Source: Litorivicinus sp. | Lineage (GTDB): Bacteria > Pseudomonadota > Gammaproteobacteria > Pseudomonadales > Litorivicinaceae | Length of the DNA stretch: 64,000 nt | Assembly (NCBI GenBank): GCA_018401755.1 | Contig: JAGYKJ010000005.1 | Coordinates: 248,001-312,000, forward strand | Reading direction: 5' to 3' | Shown here: positions 57,668 to 64,000 of the stretch, piece by piece | How positions within the stretch are numbered: the stretch's first letter is position 1 | How the letters are laid out: each line of letters opens with the position of its first letter | The notes under the pieces: generated by a model | Told to the model about the DNA's origin: nothing | What the model saw: only the letters and a program-made list of their open reading frames with translations | Databases searched by the model: none | Program-made: the position numbers and the translations under genes

Positions 57668-59364
57668 GCCATTCCCATCCCGTTTGTTGTTAAGGACCAT
57701 GCGGTCTGGATCACCAGTGACAACCGCCGTCCACGAAAATTATTTGCCTGCAGGCGATAGCCTGCCTGAATCCAATCACCCACCTGCACCGGTCGCTGGC
57801 CTGCTTCCACAGCGCCAAACCAGATTGCCTCACACTCCACGTCATCCATACGTAGCTGCAATGCCAAATGGCGATTGTCTTTGCCAACAAGTCGTGTCGA
57901 TCGGACTTCAAACGTGCCCTCAAACAATGGGGATTCAAAGCCCCGACCAAAAGGACCAAGTTCAGCGATCGCATCCACGGTGACCAAGGTCAATTGTTCC
58001 GGCAATAGGGATCCATCAACCCATTTCACCGGCTCCCCCAGAATGTCGGGGTAGTCGGCCAGCATCGCTGCTTGCATGTGATCTGCAAAGGCACCAATCG
58101 CACCGCGATCCAAGGTTAAACCAGCTGCTCCCGGGTGCCCACCGTACCGAATCAGCCCAGCATCGGAGTGCTCGGCGATACGATCCAGGACAGCCTTCGC
58201 ATCGACATCAGGAATGGAGCGCATCGACCCAGAGAATTGGTTTGGGTCGGTGGCTGGCGTCAAGACCACCACAGGCCTCCCGAAGGCCTCGACCAATCGA
58301 CTGGCTACGATCCCTTGGACGCCGGCATGTCCCGACTCTAAAACCACAATCAGCGTTCGTGCACCCTGCTCTCGCAAACGTGCCGCCCTTGGCTTCGCGC
58401 TTGCTGTCATCTCTGCCTCAATCACGCGTCGGGTGTTGTTATCAGCATCAAGATCCAGATAAGCGGCCAAAGCCTCTTGCTCGTGATGCGCCATCAAATA
58501 ACTCAACCCACGCTCTGAGTGTGCAATACGCCCCCGGGCATTGAGACGAGGCGCAATTTGGAATGCCAGTGTCTCCGCATCAAGCCGCTCGGCATTTAAA
58601 CCGAGCTGACCCAAAGTGACTCGCCAGGTCGGACGATCCAAGAGACGCATTTTGCGCAATCCGGCCTGCACCACAGCACGATTGATGGCGCTGGTACCCA
58701 GCGAGACACAGTCCGCCACCGTCCCAAGCGCAACATAATCCAGTAAATCCCCAAGCTTCGGGGTTGCTTCTGCGAGAAATGACTGTTGAATCAGCCAGGA
58801 TCGGAGCCCACTCATCACCAGCCAACAGACCATCACTCCGGCGATCGCGCCATCGGGGTAGGTGCAGTCGACACGATTCGGGTTCACCACAGCATAGGCG
58901 GCAGGCGGTGGTCCGTCGGCCGGGACTTGGTGATGGTCGGTGACAATCACGGTGATCCCTGCCTCAGCGAGCCTTGCAATGGTGGCGTGATCCGAGGAGC
59001 CACAATCCGCAGAAATGACAATCTCAGGCATTGACTCACTAGCCAGCAGACGATCGACCAGCGTCTCGGAAATCCCATAACCGTCTTCAAGGCGATGTCC
59101 GATCCAACTGCTGATCAACCCCTCTGGTACACCGTATCGAAGCAAAGCGGTTTTGATTACAGCATGGCTGGTCAACCCATCTGCATCATAGTCCGTCAGG
59201 ATCCCAATCCGCTCCCCGTGAACTATCGCCTGGCCCAAGCGAGCAATGGCACGGTCCGCATCAATCAGTTGATCAGGTGGCGCAATGAGTGAAAGACTCG
59301 GTTGCAAAACAGCGTCGAGATCAACCTGCTCCGGCAGCCGCCCGGCAATAATACGTGCTTGCAA
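57664..59364 (-). CDS. recJ: Single-stranded-DNA-specific exonuclease RecJ
   Basis: A 5-prime to 3-prime exonuclease in recombination and mismatch repair. 566 residues from TTG 59364 (E. coli 577). DHH-family metal motifs: ILTDYDADGLTSHAV, VTDHHQVPADG, GTVADCVSLG, and RLNARGRI; the DHHA1 domain contains GGHPGAAGLTL. The frame stays open upstream (ASGVYAGARALGLSS is in frame) to a stop near 59445 but without ATG, GTG or TTG, so the true start could be a rarer codon. 65 bases after thrC. Confidence 0.93.
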   Translation of the reverse strand: MQARIIAGRLPEQVDLDAVLQPSLSLIAPPDQLIDADRAIARLGQAIVHGERIGILTDYDADGLTSHAVIKTALLRYGVPEGLISSWIGHRLEDGYGISETLVDRLLASESMPEIVISADCGSSDHATIARLAEAGITVIVTDHHQVPADGPPPAAYAVVNPNRVDCTYPDGAIAGVMVCWLVMSGLRSWLIQQSFLAEATPKLGDLLDYVALGTVADCVSLGTSAINRAVVQAGLRKMRLLDRPTWRVTLGQLGLNAERLDAETLAFQIAPRLNARGRIAHSERGLSYLMAHHEQEALAAYLDLDADNNTRRVIEAEMTASAKPRAARLREQGARTLIVVLESGHAGVQGIVASRLVEAFGRPVVVLTPATDPNQFSGSMRSIPDVDAKAVLDRIAEHSDAGLIRYGGHPGAAGLTLDRGAIGAFADHMQAAMLADYPDILGEPVKWVDGSLLPEQLTLVTVDAIAELGPFGRGFESPLFEGTFEVRSTRLVGKDNRHLALQLRMDDVECEAIWFGAVEAGQRPVQVGDWIQAGYRLQANNFRGRRLSLVIQTAWSLTTNGMGMA

Positions 59365-59429
59365 ACTGGATAACCCCAGTGCCCGTGCACCCGCATAGAC
59401 TCCCGAGGCCAGCGTCCGATGCGACAGCG

Positions 59430-60809
59430 TTACCCCATGATGGATTGCACAAACTCAACTACTCGCGCACGATCATTCGGGAGAATCGTGAATTGCTCTG
59501 GCCGCGACAATAAATCAGCCATATCGGGCGGTAATGGAGCCTCCGGGAACCCTGCTTCCTTGACCGCTGCTGCAAACTTTGCCGGATGGGCTGTGGCCAA
59601 TACCACTTCCCCCATTCCCTCTGGCGCCACAGCTAGCGCCGCAACTCCTGTTGCCGTGTGCGGATCAATCAATTCTCCGGTGGTCTCGAAAACATCCCGA
59701 ATCACCGCACAGGTGGTCGCATCGTCCACAGCAGCCGCCGAGAATAACTGCCGCGCTCGGGCCACCACCTCGGGGTCCAGAGCGACCGCATTGGTTTGAA
59801 AGGACTGCATCACCGCCGCCAAGCGCGCGCCATCGCGACCGTGAAGATCAAACAATAACCGCTCGAAATTAGAGCTCACCACGATATCCATTGAGGGTGA
59901 TAACGTCTGTACCAGCGGCTTTCTCGACAGATCCCCATCAAGCGCACGGACCAACGCATCGTTGGCATTGGTCGCCACCACAAAATGTCCGATCGGAAAC
60001 CCCATGACGTGCGCCAGATAGCCGCCAAATACATCACCGAAGTTTGCAGAGGGAACACTAAAGGCAAGGGGCCGCTCAAAGGCACCCAAGCGTAAGCCGG
60101 CATACACGTAATACACCAATTGCGCCATGATGCGCGCGAGATTAATGGAGTTCACCGCAATCAAGCGATGCGGCTGCACAAATCCCTGATCCAAGAAGCT
60201 CGCTTTGACAATCGCCTGACAATCATCGAAGTTCCCCTCGATTGCAACATTATGCACATTGGGTGCGATCACTGAGGTCATTTGCCGACGCTGTACCTCA
60301 CTCACCCGCTGGTGCGGATGCAAAATCACGATCTCAAGATGCGAGGAATGACGGCACCCCTCGATCGCTGCAGATCCCGTGTCGCCAGACGTCGCGCCCA
60401 TAATGACACCACGCTCGCCTCGTTCAGATAAAAAGTAATCCAATAAGCGGCCCAAGAGCTGCAGAGCAAAATCCTTAAAAGCCAGTGTCGGACCATGGAA
60501 CAGCTCGAGTAGCCAACGGTCTGAACCCAACTGTTTCACAGGTGCGATGGCTGCATGCCTAAAGCCGCTATAGGCATCATGTACCATCCGTGCGAAGGTC
60601 TCCCGTGGCATCGATCCCTCGACAAAAGGCCACATCAGTTGCAAGGCGAGCTCTGGATACGATAAAGCACGCATCGCACGCCAATCGGCTTCAGAGTAGG
60701 TCGGCAACGACTCCGGGACATAGAGCCCACCATCAGATGCCAAGCCGGCCAACACCACTTCGTCAAAACTCAGGATCGGGGCCGCACCACGGGTCGAAAT
60801 AAATCTCAT
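59430..60809 (-). CDS. thrC: Threonine synthase
   Basis: PLP-dependent conversion of O-phosphohomoserine to threonine. 459 residues with [18 protein letters not shown] at the start, the PLP lysine in FHGPTLAFKDFALQ and GATSGDTGSAAIEG for phosphate binding. It overlaps the hom stop by four bases, the usual hom-thrC pair; homoserine kinase is not adjacent, as in pseudomonads. Confidence 0.96.
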   Translation of the reverse strand: MRFISTRGAAPILSFDEVVLAGLASDGGLYVPESLPTYSEADWRAMRALSYPELALQLMWPFVEGSMPRETFARMVHDAYSGFRHAAIAPVKQLGSDRWLLELFHGPTLAFKDFALQLLGRLLDYFLSERGERGVIMGATSGDTGSAAIEGCRHSSHLEIVILHPHQRVSEVQRRQMTSVIAPNVHNVAIEGNFDDCQAIVKASFLDQGFVQPHRLIAVNSINLARIMAQLVYYVYAGLRLGAFERPLAFSVPSANFGDVFGGYLAHVMGFPIGHFVVATNANDALVRALDGDLSRKPLVQTLSPSMDIVVSSNFERLLFDLHGRDGARLAAVMQSFQTNAVALDPEVVARARQLFSAAAVDDATTCAVIRDVFETTGELIDPHTATGVAALAVAPEGMGEVVLATAHPAKFAAAVKEAGFPEAPLPPDMADLLSRPEQFTILPNDRARVVEFVQSIMG

Positions 60810-62137
60810 GAGGCTGCTCCCAAGGTCTCCACGCGCAATACCACGGCATCCCCGTGCACAAAGGTCTCCGCCGCCAAGACGTGCAACGCCTGACGAAGAG
60901 CAGACTCAGTGACCGTATGCGTGAGCAAAATCAGACCCACTGGTTGTCCCTCAATCCCCTCTTTTTGAATCACGCTTTCGAGCGACACTTGGTAATCCGC
61001 TAACACACGCGTCACACGTGCCAACACGCCGACCTCATCACGGACAGACAGTCGCACATAGAAGGGACAGCGGGTGTCATCCAAGGGCAGGATTGGGACG
61101 TGTGCCACCGCACTGGGCTGGAACGCCAAATGGGGGACACGATGGGTGGGATCTGCTGTCATGACCCGCGCCACGTCAATTAAATCGGCAACAACTGCCG
61201 ACGCGGTCGGCAGGGAGCCTGCGCCTGGGCCATAGAACAAGGTACTCCCAACCGCATCACCATGGACTTGCACCGCGTTCATCACACCATTGACGTTGGC
61301 CAATAATGCTTTCTCTGGAATCAAGGCTGGATGCACGCGAAGCTCAACACCCGCGTTGGTTCGACGCGCCACACCTAAATGTTTAATGCGATATCCAAGT
61401 GCCTCCGCGTACTCAATATCAATTGACTCGATCCGCGAAATACCTTCGGTAGAGACGCCATCGAACGACAGTGGCATGCCAAAGGCAATCGCAGCCAGAA
61501 TCGTGAGCTTGTGCGCGGCATCGATTCCCTCGACATCAAAGGTCGGGTCGGCTTCCGCGTAGCCCAGCGCCTGCGCCTCACTGAGCACGTCCTCAAAGGT
61601 CCGCCCCTCTTCGCGCATCGCGGTTAAGATGAAATTACCGGTTCCATTGATGATTCCAGCTAACCAAGCAATTTGATTTGCGGCCAATCCTTCTCGAATC
61701 GCCTTAATCACTGGAATACCCCCAGCCACTGACGCTTCAAATCCGATCATCACCTGGGCATCTTCTGCCATTTGGAATAACCGATTGCCGTGCACCGCGA
61801 TCAGCGCCTTATTGGCTGTGACCACATGCTTTCCGGAGCGAATGGCCACCTCAATCAGTGACAGCGCATCATCGGTTCCACCGATCAGCTCCACAAACAC
61901 ATCCACATCGGGATCTTCAGCAACGCGCATCAAATCCCGAGACACTCGGATTCCAGTCAAATCAACCTCGGGGCGATCGCGTCGCGCACCCACATGGGTA
62001 ATGACCAAAGGCCGACCAATGCGGCGACTGATCTCATCTGCATTTCGAGCCAAGACGGTCAGGGTGCCCTGTGCGACCGTTCCGAGCCCAACAAGTCCGA
62101 CGCGAATCGGGTCCAATGTGTCGTCCTTATGCATCAT
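60806..62137 (-). CDS. hom: Homoserine dehydrogenase
   Basis: Reduces aspartate semialdehyde to homoserine. About 443 residues with the NAD(P) loop [14 protein letters not shown], the central [12 protein letters not shown] and [18 protein letters not shown], and a C-terminal ACT domain ([21 protein letters not shown]), which usually mediates threonine feedback. The start is the first of two ATG codons at 62137; the frame extends further but into alaC. It overlaps alaC by eleven bases. Confidence 0.95.
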   Translation of the reverse strand: MMHKDDTLDPIRVGLVGLGTVAQGTLTVLARNADEISRRIGRPLVITHVGARRDRPEVDLTGIRVSRDLMRVAEDPDVDVFVELIGGTDDALSLIEVAIRSGKHVVTANKALIAVHGNRLFQMAEDAQVMIGFEASVAGGIPVIKAIREGLAANQIAWLAGIINGTGNFILTAMREEGRTFEDVLSEAQALGYAEADPTFDVEGIDAAHKLTILAAIAFGMPLSFDGVSTEGISRIESIDIEYAEALGYRIKHLGVARRTNAGVELRVHPALIPEKALLANVNGVMNAVQVHGDAVGSTLFYGPGAGSLPTASAVVADLIDVARVMTADPTHRVPHLAFQPSAVAHVPILPLDDTRCPFYVRLSVRDEVGVLARVTRVLADYQVSLESVIQKEGIEGQPVGLILLTHTVTESALRQALHVLAAETFVHGDAVVLRVETLGAAS

Positions 62138-63329
62138 GGACAGTCGCCCCGGCATCCACACGAAACATCTTTTTGATGTTCCGAAGTGCTTGGCGTGTTC
62201 GGTGTTCATTTTCAATCAGAGCAATACGCACGTACTGATCGCCATACTCCCCAAACCCAACACCTGGACTCACCGCAACCTTCGCATCGGTCATGAGTTT
62301 TTTCGCAAAATCCAGCGAGCCCAAGTGCGCGTATTGTTCCGGAATTTTTGCCCAGACAAACATGGTTGCCTTCGGCCGTTCAACCGCCCAACCCAGAGCA
62401 TTGAGGCCGTCACATAACACGTCGCGACGTGACTGATACATATCGCGTATGTCGGAGACGCATGATTGATCGCCCTCAAGGGCTGAAATCGCGGCCACTT
62501 GAATAGGGGTAAAGGTCCCATAGTCCAAATAGGATTTAATTCGTGCAAGCGCACCGATCAAGGTGGCATTGCCGGCGGCAAAGCCAACGCGCCAGCCCGG
62601 CATGTTGTAGCTTTTTGATAACGAGAAGAATTCGACCGCGATCTCCTTCGCGCCAGGAACTTGCAAAATGCTGGGGGCGACATAGCCGTCAAACACAATA
62701 TCGGCATATGCCAGATCTTGGATAACCCAAATATCATGTTCACGGGCGACCGCGACGACGCGTTCGAAAAACTCAAGCTCCACACACATCGCAGTCGGGT
62801 TCGCCGGAAAATTCAAGACCAACATCTTCGGTCGTGGCCACGAGTTCACAATCGCGCGCTCGAGTTCTGCAAAGAAGTCCCCACCGGGCACCAAAGGCAC
62901 ATGCCGAATATCGGCCCCAGCAATCACGAATCCATAGGGATGAATGGGATAACTTGGATTTGGGACCAACACGGCGTCACCCGGGCCGAGTGTTGCCATG
63001 GCTAAATGCGCCAATCCTTCCTTCGACCCAATGGTCGCAATCACTTCATTCTCAGGATTGAGATCCACGTCGTAACGCGTTTTGTACCAGTTGGCCATGG
63101 CACGCCGAAGGCGTGGAATCCCTTTTGACTGCGAATAGCGATGGGTATCCTCACGCTCCGCAGTTTCAATCAGCTTTTTAACAATATGAGGAGGCGTTGG
63201 CTGATCAGGATTTCCCATTGAAAAATCAATAACATCCTCTCCGGCCGCTCGCGCTTTCTGTCGCATCTCGCCAATGACATTAAAGACATAGGGTGGCAAA
63301 CGCTCAATGCGGGAGAACTTTGTGTGCAC
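62127..63329 (-). CDS. alaC: Alanine/glutamate-type class I aminotransferase AlaC
   Basis: A PLP-dependent class I transaminase, 400 residues, making alanine from pyruvate. [40 protein letters not shown] and the PLP lysine in [17 protein letters not shown] mark the family. Start is GTG 63329 behind GAGGGG. In pseudomonads this gene lies directly upstream of hom, as here. The 40 bases before it separate it from dsbC. Confidence 0.93.
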   Translation of the reverse strand: MHTKFSRIERLPPYVFNVIGEMRQKARAAGEDVIDFSMGNPDQPTPPHIVKKLIETAEREDTHRYSQSKGIPRLRRAMANWYKTRYDVDLNPENEVIATIGSKEGLAHLAMATLGPGDAVLVPNPSYPIHPYGFVIAGADIRHVPLVPGGDFFAELERAIVNSWPRPKMLVLNFPANPTAMCVELEFFERVVAVAREHDIWVIQDLAYADIVFDGYVAPSILQVPGAKEIAVEFFSLSKSYNMPGWRVGFAAGNATLIGALARIKSYLDYGTFTPIQVAAISALEGDQSCVSDIRDMYQSRRDVLCDGLNALGWAVERPKATMFVWAKIPEQYAHLGSLDFAKKLMTDAKVAVSPGVGFGEYGDQYVRIALIENEHRTRQALRNIKKMFRVDAGATVHDA

Positions 63330-63369
63330 GATAGGCCCCTCGACCAGGTTGAAAGGCGAAATTCTAGCA

Positions 63370-64000
63370 TCAGGAGCCGGATTGATTCAGCCGGTTTATC
63401 AGTTCATCTGCTGGAAGGTAGCCAGGAACCAACTGACCATTTGGAAAGATCAATGTCGGAGTCCCACTAATCCCTAAACGTTGACCAAGTTCAAACTGTG
63501 CTTTCACCGTGTTTGCACAGGTCGCTTTGGGGGGGATCGCACCCGCCTTCGCGTCCGTCATCAGTGTCTGTGGATCCTGCCCACAGACCACAGAGACGTA
63601 TTTTTCAAAGGATGGGGTATTCGGGCCTGAGCGCGGAAATGCGACATATCGAACTTGAATGCCGGCATCCAGTAAATCATTGATTTCCTCATGTAGTTTC
63701 CGGCAAAACCCACAATCAATGTCGGTGAACACCGTCAACTGATGCGTCACCGGCCCACTGGGCGAAAAAACCACCAGTTCCGAATCATTCAGTTCTGAGA
63801 GCAGTCCCATGCGATCGAGGCGCCGTCCGATATCAGTCAGATTGAGCACTCCACCAGAGGCAATCTGATACAAATCCCCTGCGACAAAGTGGCTGCCTGA
63901 GGCGGTCGCATACAATCGCTCACCCGTTGTCAGTGCGACCTCGAACAAGGGGGTCTCAGCGACAGGCGTGATCGAGACGATCTCAATTTGCGGATTAATC
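63370..64000 (-). CDS. dsbC: Thiol:disulfide interchange protein DsbC, N-terminus cut by the window
   Basis: Periplasmic disulfide isomerase. The frame runs open to the window edge, so the signal peptide and part of the dimerisation domain are missing. The seen part has the end of the N-terminal domain ([19 protein letters not shown]), the active site [11 protein letters not shown] (CGFC in place of the common CGYC), the second cysteine pair ([14 protein letters not shown]), the cis-proline [13 protein letters not shown] and [10 protein letters not shown]. dsbC before hom/recJ is the pseudomonad order. Confidence 0.95.
   Translation of the reverse strand, partial: INPQIEIVSITPVAETPLFEVALTTGERLYATASGSHFVAGDLYQIASGGVLNLTDIGRRLDRMGLLSELNDSELVVFSPSGPVTHQLTVFTDIDCGFCRKLHEEINDLLDAGIQVRYVAFPRSGPNTPSFEKYVSVVCGQDPQTLMTDAKAGAIPPKATCANTVKAQFELGQRLGISGTPTLIFPNGQLVPGYLPADELINRLNQSGS

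Noticed and set aside
1-64000. tRNA, rRNA, CRISPR arrays, insertion sequences, integrases or prophage genes
   Set aside because: No cloverleaf, repeat-spacer array, transposase or phage motif was seen.

Overview
The window is a dense, mostly chromosomal-housekeeping stretch of a gammaproteobacterium. Support comes from gene content and order: hda next to a DUF2066 gene and purMN-DUF3108; prfB-lysS; alaC-hom-thrC-recJ beside dsbC; proS-wrbA-DUF2069; a tandem glycine riboswitch ahead of gcvTHP; cydABX opposite cydDC; and an RF2 gene with the classical CTT-TGA-C programmed frameshift. Isocitrate lyase, MaeB-type malic enzyme, cytochrome bd and an RND pump suit a free-living aerobic heterotroph. 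An aquatic or marine Oceanospirillales-like lineage is my guess and is not proven by the sequence. I see no rRNA, tRNA, CRISPR array, prophage or insertion sequence.

Layout. 1-1679: hda and DUF2066 on the minus strand. 1748-7996: purM-purN-DUF3108-FemAB-like, then proS-wrbA-DUF2069. 7978-9848: bioA and an ArgO/LysE exporter (minus). 9849-12222: a structured leader, aceA, and a secreted SUMF1-fold protein. 12303-17964 (minus): an RhlE-type helicase, a two-RCK potassium channel with a DUF6394 partner, malate dehydrogenase and a carboxylesterase. 18040-26908: an acyltransferase, then the glycine module (glyA opposite riboswitch-gcvT-gcvH-gcvP-lipA) and an M48 lipoprotein. 26909-34434: cydX/B/A (minus) opposite cydD/C, a QueD-like gene and an EamA transporter. 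34370-42558 (minus): prfB-lysS followed without a gap by a six-gene module of unusual content. 42601-46902: RND pump and its adaptor. 47010-49760: a VOC protein and a polar amino acid ABC importer lacking its ATPase. 49761-53093: a phosphoribosyltransferase, a small membrane protein and maeB. 53129-54403: a LysR regulator beside a DoxX remnant. 54343-64000 (minus): dsbC (cut by the window edge), alaC, hom, thrC, recJ, iclR, an ABC-2 exporter and an SDR.

The most unusual part is 34370-39944. An intact M14-type aspartoacylase/succinylglutamate-desuccinylase-like enzyme is followed by two small CRP-like (cNMP-fold) proteins, a miniature HlyD-like protein and two ABC-exporter-like proteins. The domain order recalls NHLM/NHLP peptide-export systems, but both nucleotide-binding domains have lost nearly every catalytic motif while every reading frame stays open and overlaps its neighbour. 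This looks like a repurposed, ATPase-dead membrane complex co-expressed with prfB and lysS.

Three conserved genes carry single-base frame disruptions: glyA (+1), gcvP (-1) and prfB (-1, in addition to the programmed site). Since prfB is essential, base-call or assembly errors are the simplest explanation, but reads should be checked. Several translation starts (aceA, the SUMF1-fold gene, the first amino acid permease) sit in predicted hairpins that would hide the ribosome binding site.
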